NCBI GenBank assembly: GCA_023055355.1
Contig: JALJCS010000018.1
Location: forward strand, 1,550,001 to 1,614,000
Direction of reading: 5' to 3'
DNA: 64,000 nt
Source: Agelaius tricolor
Taxonomy: Eukaryota > Chordata > Aves > Passeriformes > Icteridae
Shown here piece by piece: positions 27,101 to 37,576 of the stretch. Positions within the stretch are counted from its first letter, which is position 1. Each line of letters begins with the position of its first letter. Made by a program: the position numbers and the translations under genes. The notes below the pieces were generated by a model, which had not been told where the DNA came from, ran no database searches, and was given only the letters and a program-made list of their open reading frames with translations.

Positions 27101-30100
27101 ATAAACCCAGTCTGGGAGATTTTATTTGGGAGTAAGCACATACTCTTTATTTTCACTTACTCTTTCCTCAGCAGACATGTTTCAAAAGAGTACAGCTAGC
27201 TTTTTGCAGGGAAGAGACTGGTAATATTTCTTATTATCCTCAATACCCAAGTGGAACTTAATTTTAAAACGTTGAAATTTTCTGTAAAAGACAAGTCCTC
27301 CTTCTTCATGCAGTTTTATTTTGAGGGATGGTAATATGTGGCAAATTTGTTTGGAGTCTTAACAGCTTTATCATGCAAAGGGCCATATTTTAAGTGTCAA
27401 CTTGTCTTTCTGAGCACTTTTTCTTTAAAAAGAGTATAAACTTTGATTCAAAATGGAAGCAAATGGCTCTGTAAAGCCTCTAGGTGGAGGATTGCTATTA
27501 AAGTTTTATCCCTCATCTACATGACTGAAATTGGTTATTAGTGAAATGTTCCAAAAAGCCTCTACAAGGCAGCAGGAGGCCATGTGAGAAAACTCTTCTC
27601 TTCCAGGCTATCATGGCTCAGCTCCCTCAAGAGCAGAAAGCCAAGATTGCTGAGCAGGTCGCCAGCTTCCAGGAGGAAAAGAGTAAATTGGATGCTGAAG
27701 TGTCAAAATGGGATGACAGTGGCAATGACATCATTGTCCTGGCCAAGCAGATGTGTATGATCATGATGGAAATGACAGACTTCACCAGGTGAGGCTTTTT
27801 AATTTATGCTCACTCTGAGCTGCCTGGGCTGCCGGGCTTTCAATGAGACACGGTGCAAGTTTTCCTAAGAGTCTCACTTCTTATAATCTCTTTTAAATGG
27901 TGCCCTGTTCCAGCTGCATATTAACTGGGGAGATGCATTATTGTGCAGTGGCTGGGTGGTAATAACTGTTTAAATTGATCTACAGATACACAGCAGTTAT
28001 TGCCTGTCTTTCTTTCTTTCTTTCTTAAGGGTGATTCTTATCCCCAGGAATATATATATATTTGCTCAGTTCTTTACAGCATTAAATTCTATGGGCTTCT
28101 CAATATTGCCATACTGCAGAAATAGTTCCTAGTACAGTTACTGGCAGAGGAAAGAGAGGGTTTTTGATGCCTTTTGAAATTAATTTACCAGATTTTATAT
28201 AACGCTGTTTTTTAAACTTCATGTTCCATTCCATAAAAATTGCAAATCCGTCTTCTAAAATGTTATCTCTTATCATCATTAAGCTGCTCAAAGCAGTAAA
28301 ATTTAAGATGTTTTTATTCCTGGATTTAAGCTAAATGTGGGGAAGAGCTGAAAGGGGGTAACTCTTGAAAATGAAGGTGCTGTAATGGCTGCTTCAGCCT
28401 TCTCCTGCCCTTTGGGTGAGGAGTCACTGCCAGCACAGTGTGGGACAGAATGAGAAAAGGGACACAGAATTCACTGCTCTGGTTTCTTGGTGCTAGGAGG
28501 GAGCGTCTGCTCTGTTTTGCAGGGGAAAAGGTCCTCTGAAGAACACGTCAGATGTGATCAGTGCAGCCAAGAAGATTGCAGAGGCTGGGTCCAGGATGGA
28601 CAAGCTGGGCCGGACCATTGCTGACCATGTGAGTCACAGTCCTGGAGCCTCCAGCTCCAAGGAGCAAGAGAACTTTCAGTACTGCATGATGAACAGATGA
28701 GAATGTGTTTGCTTTTGGGGTCTTTAACTGATTTTCCAGATCTGCTGCTAGAAAATTCTGTTCTTTCCATTCTTTTCAGCTGCTCTCCTGCCTCCCTGAG
28801 CAGTGACACAGCAGCTCCTTGGCTGGAATCAGGCACCTGGCATTTTGTGCCAGCCCTGCTTCAGGTCACGTAGAGCCAGGGCAGTGCCAGTGCTGAGCAG
28901 GTCCAGGCTGGGCTCACTCACATCACACCCAGAGCACTCCTGGTGCTTCCCAAAGCACACGCAGCAGGGACAGCCCCTGCACAATGGCACCTGGCCTATT
29001 GCACCACCTTTAATACTGGCTTTGAGGCAGCTTTGTAAGATCAACAATTTTCAGATGCTCTGCAGACTGAGTGGGGAGGGTGTCAGAGTTCTCTGGTGTT
29101 TTTTCACTTCAGAGCTGATGAAGGCTTGGAGCAAGGCCTGCAGGGACCCGAGCGTGGCTGTGCTGTCCCAGTGCTGGGAAGGAATTCTCACAGGACTGAA
29201 TGAGCATGGCCAGCTCAGGGATTATTTATGCAATGCCTGTCCTGAGCCACTTAGAAACTGGGCCAAGCAAGAGCACCTTTGGCCTCAGCCCACACCCAAA
29301 TAGCAGGGAAACATCAACATTAGTAATAATATTCCACCTTCAAGAGAGACTCTGAAATGCAAGGAGGTTAAGTCTGAGATCATGGACTAAACTTTGTTTT
29401 CGTAGTTGTCACTTGCTTTCCAGGCTTTTTCAGGATGGAAATTTGTGTACTGCAAGGTTTTCACTGAACTAGTGTCACTTTGAAAGTAAATCATTGCAGT
29501 GCAGGACTCTCTCTTAATGTTGCATTCAGAGGTGCTTGTCTACACCCTCCTTTATTAATGATGCAGTGAGAAATGTTCAATGGGGAGATAAATTTGATAA
29601 GTGTTTTTTCAGATGGCTTTCCTTGCTACAGCACTTTGACAGCCTTGTTTCTGCAAGAACCAGGTGTGCTGCTGGTGTAGGTAAATGAAGCAAGGAGCAG
29701 TTTGTGTTCAAGGTCTCAGGGGAGCTTGGGCAGAAGGTTTACAATGCCTTTTTTTTTTTTTTTTTTTGATTCACATGTTTTATGCAAAGTTGGTATATGG
29801 TTTTCTGTACCAAGCCATTTCAAAATATAAAAGAAAACTTATTTCAGTAGCAGTAAGGTCCTTAAAAATGTAACAGATTAAGCACATGTTTGAAGATAAA
29901 TATGAGCAGCACTGTACAGTTAGTCATTTTGACAAGAATATAGCTTTTTCCTGACTCCATACTCTGCTAATACTTTGAGCCTGCATATTTCATTAGATGT
30001 GCTTCCATACTCTTTAGAAACATGTTAATGTGGAGCAGAGTGACAGCTACAGAGCAGGAGCAGCTCCTGGTTCCTGCTGTCCCTGCCCCTGGAGGAGGGA

Positions 30101-32937
30101 GCACACGGAGGGGCTGTGTCCTGTGTGCTGGGTGACACCAGAGCTGTGACCCCTCGTGTCAGTGTGCCAGCAGCTCCCAGCTCTGCCATCAGGCCCTTCT
30201 GCAGCACATTCCTCTGAGCTCCAAGAGCTGCTGTCCCAAGAATTCCCTGTCTGTTGGGATGAGTTCTGCCATCAGCTGAACTCATTAGGTTCTCCCTGAG
30301 GTTTCCATCCCTCACTCCAAGCAGCTGCTGCTTGCTGGGAGCAGGGGAATACGAAGCAGTTATGAGCACAACACAGATGACAATGATTTGCAGCAAGGGT
30401 TCTCTCTATTATTTATTTTTTCAATGTCAGAACACCTACAAAGCTAAAGGAACTTTCTGGGTTTTTTTCCTTCCGTGGCAGTGGGAGGCTGAGGTTACAT
30501 CAGTTCTGATCACCCTGTGAGAAGCAGCTGGGGGTCAGGGTAGGGTTGCCCCACTTCCCAGTAAAAGGCTCCAGCAGCCTCGTGCTGGGGAGATTGGTCC
30601 CTGCTGGGGGGGCTGGGGTGGGGACCCTGGGCACAGGCTGGTGGCAGCTGCTGGCACAGGTGGTCAGTGCCCATCCACCCAGGGAGCTGCCTCCCCAAAA
30701 CAGCTGCTGGCAGCTCCTGCTGGGCCCAGCGGGCACCTGCCCCTGAGGGGCATTTTTTGGGGATTCCTGGTGCAGCAGGGCCCATTCCCAAAGGGAGAGG
30801 CAGTGGGAGGAAGAAGCTCTGGGGTTGCTGGCTCTCCCCTGCAGCCACTGGGGATGGTCTGTGTCCATGAGCACACACCACCAGGGCTCTGCTGTCTTCC
30901 CCTGCCCCTTTTCTCTGCAAAAACAGAGGAAAGGGTGATTCTGCTTCTCTGCAGGCTCAGCTGGGGCAGCAGGAACTGAAAGTGGGGCAGGGGGGTGTTT
31001 GCTGTGTCTAGGATGGAGCCTGGATTTGACCTGGAGCAGCCAGCTTAGCTTTTGCCAGTAACCTTCCCTGAGTCTGTGGCAGCAGCTCAGTTTGGGGGCT
31101 TTGGGAAGGTGGGGTGTCCCCCAACACATTCATTTCCATCTGCACTGCACTACCTGCTAGGCTGTGCTGTGTCTGTGAGAACCCATCCATCTCTGCAGAT
31201 GGGGGTTGTGGCTGTGGGTTAGTCCAGTAATGTCATCATTCTTGATCAGTGTTCAAATTGTTGCCTTTTGGGTTTTTTGATTTTTATCCGAGTGCTTCTG
31301 CCTAGGAAAGGACAGGGCTCCTGCAGGCACCCGCAGTGCCTTTTGTTGATGCTCTTTTTTATCTCGTGTTACATCTCCATTTAAACCTCATCTGTCTTTG
31401 AGCTGAGTCCTCGATCCTGCCTGCAGAAATAGCACACACAGGAGAGGATCTGGGTTTCCATCTCACACTGGATTGATGTACACAGCCCAGTGATGATTCC
31501 TATTCCACGAAGGTTTTGCTGCCTTCCTCAGCTGTTGGTGAACGTGCAGCAGCCTCCTGCCTTGAGAGTCTTTCCTTGAAGGGTTTCACAGCCCCACAGA
31601 GGAGCTGGAATTGTTGAGCCATCCCCTGATGTGCTGCACTGGGTATTTGTCAGCCCTTGAGCCCCTGCACTGCTGTGCTGCTCACTTGCTGTGTTAGATG
31701 AGCTCTTTGGGAGATGGAGAGCAGTTTCCAAAATGGTAATTTGGGCTTTTCATTAGCTCTTTGGCCAGGGCTATTTGTGGACTTGCTCTTAAACATCTTG
31801 TACTGCTGACTAATATTGATTAGCTTAAAAAATTAACCTGCAAGCTTTGCTGCTTCGTTAGGCAGGGCTTCACTGCACTGATGGAAGCTGCATGCCCACA
31901 TTGAGAGTTGCAATTACTTTGGGTGTTCATCATTTTCCTTGGGACTAAGAAGGTGGTTTTATGTCTGTTGGTGGGGTCAGATGCCCATAAAGCCATGCAG
32001 ATCTCCCAGCGCAGTGTCCCTGTGTGTGTGTGTGAGCTCTGTGGGCCCATCACTGCAGCACCTGAGTCACCTCTGCTCAGCACAGAGACCACTTTGCCTT
32101 ACAAAAGCCACTTGTTCTGGCCCCAGAAAAAAACAAATATATGTGTTAGCTGCACTCACCTTCACTGCAGAGGGAAATGCCTGTTCTGGCAGATTGAGTG
32201 CTGTTGGGAAGGAAATGCTCCTCCATGTGAGTGGGACCATGTTTGCATATCCCTGTGTGTGCACCACGATCTGCTCCTCTTTTATACAAAGAAAAGAGCT
32301 TCTGCTTCCATCTCACAGCTAAGGAGAGAAGGTCTGCAGGGAGAATCAGGGCTCAGAGCCTGCTGCTCACAGCCAGGAGAGGATTTTTACCTTACCCTCA
32401 AGGGGAGGAGAGGCTGCATGGCCAATGCAACAACCCTCAGCTGGAGTGAGGCATTAAGTAATGGAAGTGGTGCCACATTGAAGATTTAATCTTTCAGTCA
32501 TGCCATGTCCATTATGAATCTTCATCAGATGGTCCATTGCACAGGATCAGGGTCTTAGGTGAAATGGGATTTTGCTGTGAACAGGGGTGTGTGAAAAAGA
32601 GCTCTTCAATCACTCTGGATGGGGTGCAGCTGTCCAGAGGCTGGAGATCCCTGCAGGGTGTAGTCCTGTCCCTGGATAATGGCGGGTGAATTCCACTGCT
32701 CCAGCTGAAACAGTGCTGGGCACAGTGCAGCCTGCCTTAGAGCAGGAGATAAGGATCAGTGGGAGTCTGATGGTTTTGTCCAGGAGGCCTGGGGATGCTG
32801 GGTGGGGAGATGATGAGGGGCCATTTCCATGGAACAGGAGCTGTCTGTGGGGTACAAGTGCTGCTTCTCTGGGGTTCAGAGCAGGGCTTAAGCAACATGG
32901 GGTGTGACCCAGTGTGATGTAAGTGAAGCTGTAGGTG

Positions 32938-32972
<35 letters not shown>

Positions 32973-35900
32973 AGCATGTGGGCTGCCCCTGGGGCTGAGG
33001 TGGCCCATGGGGGACCTGCTGCTGGGACCCCACTGCTGCTGCTGCTAAAGGGGCTGCAGGGCTGCTGAGAGCAGCAGAACCCTTCCCACAGCATTTATGT
33101 CCTACAGAGCCTGCTCTGGACCATGGCTGCTCCTCAGCTGGGCTCCCCTCTGGTCTGGAAATCCAGCCTGAGCCTGGCTCATCTGTGGCTCATTCTTCAG
33201 TTCTGTCCCAGAAAATGCCACCTTCCCAAACTGCACAGAGGACTCCTGCAGAGCCTTTTGTGCAAAGCTGAAAAAGTTACATTTCTCTTACGGATGAGTG
33301 CTGCAGCAAGCACCTTAAAAATGTCATTTTGTGCCTGGTGAGGAACCTGCTTTCCCCACTGCTACAAGATGGGAGCAGAAGTCAAGAAAATCTCTGTTTG
33401 CTGCATGTAATTGAGTCACTGTTGGGTTTATCATTTTCAAGCTTGAAATACTTAAGATTAAGGATTGAGGGAGGAATTGGTAACACCTGCTAGTTGCAGC
33501 TTCAAATCTTGGGTGTCAGACCATTGCTGCTGTGTCCTGTGCAGTACAGGAAGGACCTTTTACAGCTGACAGACCTGCTCTGGGGAGGGTAAATAGTCCT
33601 CCTTCTCTTCCTCTTCCTTCTGTTCCTCCTCTTCCTCCTCCCTGGGAGGGCTGCTGAAGGGCAGTGGAAGGAGCCTGTGCAGTGCTGCCCCTGCTCATGG
33701 CTCCTGGGTTTAGGTACCTGTCTCGCTGCTCAGCTGTCTCAAAGCCCAGGCTCAGCAGGGAGGGAGGGCAGCGCTGTCCCAGCCCATCCCCTGCTCCAGG
33801 GGAGGTGCCTGGAGTGTGTCTGGCTCCTGCCCAGCTGTGCCTGTGTCACCCACAGTGCCCAGACTCGGCGTGCAAGCAGGACCTGCTGGCCTACCTGCAG
33901 CGCATCGCGCTCTACTGCCACCAGCTCAACATCTGCAGCAAGGTGAAGGCCGAGGTGCAGAACCTGGGCGGGGAGCTCGTCGTCTCCGGGGTACGTATGG
34001 CACACGCTGCCTCAGGCAGCTTTGCTCCCACAGGTTATTCCTTGTGAGCTTTTGTGTTCAACCCCACGGAACAGAGACTGGAGATGCTGGAGCATTCTGA
34101 GTTCTAATGGATGCAGAGTTTGTGTTGCTGCCTCGCTGTTCTGGGGAGGAACGCTTGCTGTGAAAATGCAGGCTTCACATTTCCTTATTCAGAAGTGTTT
34201 GTACACAGATTCACTTCACCTTTGTGTGATCTGTTTTCCAGACTGCTTTTCACTCTTAGTGAGGTTAAATCACTTTATCAGCACAGTCAAACCTGCCCCA
34301 CGTCTCTGCACAGCCTTGGAACATGCTGGGGTCCTGCAATGCTCCAGAGATGTTAATATTTCAGGATGGCTGTGCCCTGAAGAGTGCAGGGATTTTTAGT
34401 GGCTGCTCTGGTTTCTGACAGCTGGAAGCTGCCCCAGGCCAGCTTGCTTTCTTATTCCAGCCATTACTTTGCAAATAATTTTTTTCACTGTAGTTCATGA
34501 AATGCTGCCTCCTAAGAGGATTCTGTATGGCAGATATTTGGCGGGAGGGAAGTGGAGCTAAATCCTTAATTTCTTCTGGCATACTCTGCCTTGCCCTGCA
34601 CAGGCATGTTTGGTCACTTCTGGTGCTTTTGCCCAGCCATGTCAGGACTGAGGAAGGAAGTTGGAAGAAGGGACAGAATTGGCCCTTGGGTAGTCCAGAA
34701 TTGCTCCCTGATCAGCAAATGGAGAAACTTCCCACATTCTGCCATTTTGATACCACAGAATCATGGAACAGTTTGGGTTGGAAGGGACCTTAAAACTCAT
34801 CCAGTGCCACCCCCTGCCATAGCAGGGACACCTCCCACTGTCCCAGGCTGCTCCAAGCCCCATCCAGCCTGGCCTTGGACACTGGCAGGGATCCAGAGGC
34901 AGCCACAGCTTCCCTGGGCATCCTCTGCCCTGATATTTTCCAGTGAAACCCTGTTTGATATCTCAATTGCTTAAACTTAGTAGCACAGATTCCCCCCCCA
35001 CAACCAGGGAGAGCTGTGGAAGGAGAGCTTTGGGGCAGCAGCAGCAGGAGCAGTCAGCAATAGATATCCCTGCCCGAGCTGAGTCCATCTGGGGGTGAGT
35101 GATGGGGCTGTGCTGCCCCCCCTGCTGCCTTTCCAGCCCCCAGAGCAGCTCCAGGGGCTGTGGTGGGATGTGCTGCTGTTCATGTCCTGGGAGCTGGGAG
35201 GCTGAAGGCGTGGTGCTGTCAAAGCAGGAGATGTGTTACTGTGCAGCAATACGTACTCCAGGGCTTCCCTGCAGTTACTCAGTGCCTCCAGGATTTACAT
35301 CCCCTCTGCCATAAATCAGTGGTAGAACAGCCTGGCAGCTGTAGTCTGATCTCCTGGTTTTATCCCTTCTCCTTGAGCCTGTCCACTGGGGCTGAGGGCT
35401 GCCAGCAGCAGTGTTGAGCTCCATGGGATAATCAGATGAAGACCTCAGCCAGTCCAGAGGCATCATCACTCTGAAAGGAAGGTTCTGTCCAGTGTTAATG
35501 CCCTGCCCCTGCACCCGGGTGCTGTGAGAGCAGATCAGGGCCCAGGAGGGCAGAGCTGGCACCTGCACAGTCTGACTGGTCATTCAGAAAAGCACCTCCC
35601 TGCTCTCCTGGCCTTTAATGATTCCTGCTGCTGTGAGGATTCCTGGAAACACTCCAGCACAGTGGTTTCCAGGCTCATGAGGAAGAGGGCAGAGCACAGG
35701 GGCTTTGCCAGAGGATCTGAGGTGCCATGGTAGCAATTGGGGCACAGTGGAATAGAAGGGAAGGGTCAGTGCCCCAGAAAAGCCACCAGAACCAAACCCT
35801 GCCCCAGATCAAACCCCTGTCCCAGCCCATTTGGCCTTGACAAGCTGGGGATCCTACCCAGACCAGGACACTGGCCCCTGGAGAAGGGGGTCTCAGCTGA

Positions 35901-36752
35901 GGTCACTACAGTGCTCCTCCCCTCTCTCTTCCACCCAGCCCTGGTCTCAGCTCTTTGTCCCTGCTGTGCCCTACAGCTTTGACAAATTCATGTTTTTCCT
36001 TGTTTTGATGCTCTTGTAAATCAGGAGCCAGCTGGGAAAGGGCTCCAGGCCTGGCTGGTGATGCAGTTGTGTTCCTTCCTTCCCAATACAATTTAGTATT
36101 CTAGTGCAATTAAAATATTTATTATCGGTGATTAAGATATTACTACAGCTTTATTAATCTCATTAGAGAATAAGCAACTGTTAAATCTCAGTCACAAAAG
36201 CAAAGGGCAGAATACAAATGTTTCCAATTGCCATTGATGTGGAAAATGCATACAGGGGGGCAAACCCTCCTTTTGTGCTGGTGGCACAAGTCAGCTTTGT
36301 AACCACTGAGCATCCAAAAAATCCTGCCTCAAACTGGGAGCCTCAGGTTTCAAAGGAAAAATATAAATCAGTTTTCAAGTGGTTTTACCCCCAGGCCTGT
36401 GGTGCTCTCAGTGGAAGGCTGTGTTTGGGGGTTCCATGGTGGCTAACTCTGTGTCCCTTGGCAGGTGGACAGTGCCATGTCCCTGATCCAGGCAGCCAAG
36501 AACCTGATGAACGCCGTGGTGCAGACGGTCAAGGCCTCCTACGTGGCGTCCACCAAGTACCAGAAGTCCCAGGGCATGGCCTCCCTCAACCTCCCGGCCG
36601 TCTCCTGGAAGATGAAGGCTCCAGAGAAGAAACCCCTGGTCAAGAGGGAGAAACAGGACGAGACCCAGACGAAAATCAAGAGGGCATCACAGAAGAAGCA
36701 CGTGAACCCTGTGCAGGCCCTCAGCGAGTTCAAGGCCATGGAGAGTATCTAG
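6082..36752 (+). CDS. CTNNA1: alpha-E-catenin (CTNNA1), 3' half, nine coding exons (gene-level entry)
   Basis: Alpha-E-catenin links the cadherin/beta-catenin complex to F-actin at adherens junctions and responds to tension. Exons are 6082-6174, 16711-16867, 21975-22175, 23230-23381, 26033-26143, 27607-27788, 28523-28628, 33856-33990 and 36465-36752. All introns are GT-AG, and the joined frame is 1425 nt: 474 codons plus a TAG stop. Assuming a 906-residue protein, the exons encode residues 433-906. This numbering places S641, S652, S655, T658, W705, L785, I792 and V796 exactly where they are described for the mammalian protein. The beta-catenin-binding N terminus and the vinculin-binding MI segment lie upstream of the window. 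The paralogue CTNNA2 is less likely, because the C terminus ends ...SI and SIL1 is the convergent neighbour, as in human. I recall only a few differences from human alpha-E-catenin (for example I656 for V and E904 for D). Confidence 0.97.
8145..8164. repeat. (TCC)n simple repeat
   Basis: About seven TCC units. They create a false leucine-rich reading frame on the + strand. Confidence 0.9.
11350..11734 (+). mobile_element. CR1 LINE 3' fragment
   Basis: Plus orientation, with the same landmarks as the 5.4-kb copy (gttcagcctggagaagagaa, gtgccagagggcagggat, cagagcagctgtggctgcc). The 3' end (ttaaggtcctttccagccca) is more diverged. Confidence 0.9.
16711..16867 (+). CDS. CTNNA1: CTNNA1 coding exon, residues 464-515 (+1 nt)
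   Basis: This 157-bp exon follows the acceptor gttttacag and ends TCAG|gtaatc, leaving one base of the next Glu codon. It encodes the end of MII and the start of MIII, including VINAALALAAKPQSK and a DDITSIDDFLAVS segment. In human I recall QWEKQ where this bird has QWERQ. Confidence 0.97.
16868..21974 (+). other. CTNNA1 intron, 5.1 kb
   Basis: This is mostly AT-rich unique sequence with no repeat that I recognise. The only notable stretch is a short alternating TATG/CATA run near 18640-18680. Confidence 0.75.
21975..22175 (+). CDS. CTNNA1: CTNNA1 coding exon, residues 516-582
   Basis: This 201-bp exon has an acceptor cctccag and a donor ACACAG|gtaagg; both borders are phase 1. It encodes the MIII helical bundle (ENHILEDVNKCVIALQEK, then the AGAIRGRAARVIHVV helix). 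The coding sequence is clearly richer in CpG than the flanking AT-rich intron. Confidence 0.97.
22176..23229 (+). other. CTNNA1 intron, 1.05 kb
   Basis: Intronic sequence between the residue 516-582 and 583-633 exons. I see no repeat or additional exon in it. Confidence 0.8.
23230..23381 (+). CDS. CTNNA1: CTNNA1 coding exon, residues 583-633
   Basis: This 152-bp exon enters at phase 1 (acceptor gggtgcag) and leaves at phase 0 (ATCCGG|gtgagc). It encodes the last MIII helices (MPRFTEQVEAAVEALSS and DASRLVYDGIRDIRKAVLMIR), so the exon end coincides with the end of the M domain. Confidence 0.97.
23382..26032 (+). other. CTNNA1 intron, 2.65 kb
   Basis: Unique intronic sequence with a T run at 25011-25023. 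The acceptor tract is tttttcctcag. No gene is seen. Confidence 0.8.
26033..26143 (+). CDS. CTNNA1: CTNNA1 coding exon, phospho-linker residues 634-670
   Basis: This 111-bp exon is phase 0 at both ends (acceptor tttttcctcag; donor GCAAGG|gtaagg). It encodes the acidic linker between the M domain and the actin-binding domain. S641 sits in DDSDFETED, a CK2 context, and S652, S655 and T658 (CK1 sites) lie in VRSRTSIQTED. Human has Val where this bird has Ile at 656, from memory. The exon ends with R670, the first residue of the RAIM segment that starts the actin-binding domain. Confidence 0.97.
26144..27606 (+). other. CTNNA1 intron, 1.46 kb
   Basis: AT-rich intron between the phospho-linker exon and the first actin-binding-domain exon. 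Nothing else is recognisable. Confidence 0.8.
27607..27788 (+). CDS. CTNNA1: CTNNA1 coding exon, residues 671-730 (actin-binding domain)
   Basis: This 182-bp exon follows the acceptor ctcttccag and ends TTCACCAG|gtgagg, two bases into Arg731. It starts the F-actin-binding domain with AIM (residues 671-673 of the force-sensitive RAIM segment). It also includes W705 in SKWDDSGND and the MCMIMMEMTDFT helix. Confidence 0.97.
27789..28522 (+). other. CTNNA1 intron, 0.73 kb
   Basis: The shortest CTNNA1 intron here. It contains a (TTTC)n run and an AT dinucleotide stretch near 28050-28060. Confidence 0.8.
28008..28026. repeat. (CTTT)n simple repeat
   Basis: Nearly five CTTT units in a short CTNNA1 intron. 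Confidence 0.9.
28523..28628 (+). CDS. CTNNA1: CTNNA1 coding exon, residues 731-766 (actin-binding domain)
   Basis: This 106-bp exon follows the acceptor tgttttgcag and ends GACCAT|gtgagt at phase 0. It encodes GKGPLKNTSDVISAAKKIAE and SRMDKLGRTIADH, a helix pair of the five-helix actin-binding bundle. Confidence 0.97.
29749..29767. repeat. T19 homopolymer
   Basis: Nineteen T in a row within a CTNNA1 intron. No adjacent element was recognised as its source. Confidence 0.95.
32939..32969. repeat. (TG)n microsatellite
   Basis: About 15 uninterrupted TG units in a CTNNA1 intron. It is a likely polymorphic marker. Confidence 0.98.
33599..33641. repeat. CT-rich (pyrimidine) tract
   Basis: A nearly pure C/T stretch of ~43 nt with TTCC and TCC units, 215 bp upstream of the residue-767 exon. 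It could bind polypyrimidine-tract proteins. Confidence 0.8.
33856..33990 (+). CDS. CTNNA1: CTNNA1 coding exon, residues 767-811 (actin-contact helix)
   Basis: This 135-bp exon has phase 0 at both ends. The acceptor is gtgtcacccacag. The donor is TCCGGG|gtacgt, which lacks the usual AG|GTRAG form. It encodes CPDSACKQDLLAYLQRIALY and the following helix. Residues L785, I792 and V796, described as F-actin contacts in the mammalian protein, all lie here. Confidence 0.97.
33991..36464 (+). other. CTNNA1 intron, 2.5 kb
   Basis: Contains one minus-oriented CR1 3' end (about 34753-34937). I see no alternative exon comparable to the extra C-terminal insert known from neuronal alpha-N-catenin. Confidence 0.75.
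34753..34937 (-). mobile_element. CR1 LINE 3'-end fragment
   Basis: Minus orientation. The + strand begins cacagaatcatggaacag, then gtttgggttggaagggacc and cagtgccaccccctgccat, which is the reverse complement of the canonical CR1 3' end. It is about 185 bp long, inside the last CTNNA1 intron. Confidence 0.9.
36465..36752 (+). CDS. CTNNA1: CTNNA1 terminal coding exon, residues 812-906 and stop
   Basis: This coding segment is 288 bp long. It starts after the acceptor cccttggcag with GTG GAC AGT (V812) and ends at TAG 36750-36752. It encodes the last helix of the actin-binding bundle and the basic C-terminal extension (KMKAPEKKPLVKREKQ, KIKRASQKKHV), which contributes to actin binding. The last residues are FKAMESI; human ends MDSI. 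The exon continues into the 3'UTR. Confidence 0.97.
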   Translation: MDSAMSLIQAAKNLMNAVVQTVKASYVASTKYQKSQGMASLNLPAVSWKMKAPEKKPLVKREKQDETQTKIKRASQKKHVNPVQALSEFKAMESI

Positions 36753-37043
36753 AGGAGAGCTCTGGCTCGGGGTGTTTTTCTCTAGCCCACTACTGCTACT
36801 TCCAGAACTCTACTTTTAATACCCTAAGGATTTGTCAAAAATTTACTATTCCTCCAAATGTATTTACTTAATATAATTTTGATAACTTTGTTTAGATTAC
36901 CTGGGGAGATACTTAAATTTCTAAGTCCTATCAGTATATCTTCAGCCTGCAGAAGTGTGGTAATTTAGATGGCTTTTAGATTACAGGGGTGGATTTCTAG
37001 CTGGAAACTGTTTTTTATAATCTTGCTTTAAATGAAATATTCT

Positions 37044-37054
37044 ATAACCAAAGA
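37044..37054 (+). promoter_or_regulatory. candidate miR-9-5p target site in CTNNA1 3'UTR
   Basis: The sequence ATAACCAAAGA is fully complementary to nucleotides 1-11 of miR-9-5p (UCUUUGGUUAU...). That is an 8-mer seed match extended by three pairs. It lies in the AU-rich part of the 3'UTR, which favours accessibility. Function is inferred. Confidence 0.5.
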
Positions 37055-37570
37055 GGATTTTACAGTAACACTAACGGTTAACACTAATAGTGGATCATGA
37101 TACTCAGAGACTCAGTTTATCATGGTGATCAAGAGAAAAAAAATAGATTTTTTACTCAAAAAAAAATTAATGAAAGTATTGTATGTGATAGTGTATCTCT
37201 GCTGTGGGGGTGGAGAGGGAGCAAGATCAGAGGAGTTTGAAATTGCAACAGCCACTGGCTGTGTGAACACAACTGGAAAACAGCTGGAAAAACGCTACAC
37301 CCGTGCCTGGGCCGGGCTTTGCTGGGGATCGTGTTTGGAGCTGGGCTCGGTGGTGCCCTGGGGCCGTGATGCTGCTTTTCCTGGGCTGCCCCGGAACCCT
37401 CTGGGGTTCCCTTGTGCTCCTGGCACCGCTCCCTCCGGAGCCGGGGGAGCCCCCGGGGCCGATCCCTGCGGAAACCTCCCCCCGGCGTGGGCGGCCGATC
37501 GCTCCCGTGACACGGACGGGAATTGTAATGCCTGGTTACAAATTACTAATGTATTTTGCTGCGGGACACT

Positions 37571-37576
37571 AATAAA
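37571..37576 (+). terminator. CTNNA1: CTNNA1 poly(A) signal AATAAA
   Basis: AATAAA is followed about 20 nt later by a CA dinucleotide (37597-37598) and then by the GU-rich stretch ttgtggtgctgtg. This is a complete cleavage and polyadenylation layout. A second AATAAA at 38192-38197 could be a distal site but has a weaker GU-rich downstream region. Confidence 0.75.

Larger units (their letters stand above)
28629..33855 (+). other. CTNNA1 intron, 5.2 kb
   Basis: Holds a 19-nt T run (29749-29767), a (TG)n microsatellite (32939-32969) and a pyrimidine-rich CT tract (33599-33641) before the acceptor. GC content rises towards the 3' end. Several open frames around 30.5-31.1 kb on the minus strand are low-complexity GC-rich shadows with no family resemblance. 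Confidence 0.75.

Noticed and set aside
36218..36871. 217-residue + frame overlapping the last CTNNA1 exon
   Set aside because: It is an out-of-frame shadow of the CTNNA1 terminal exon.
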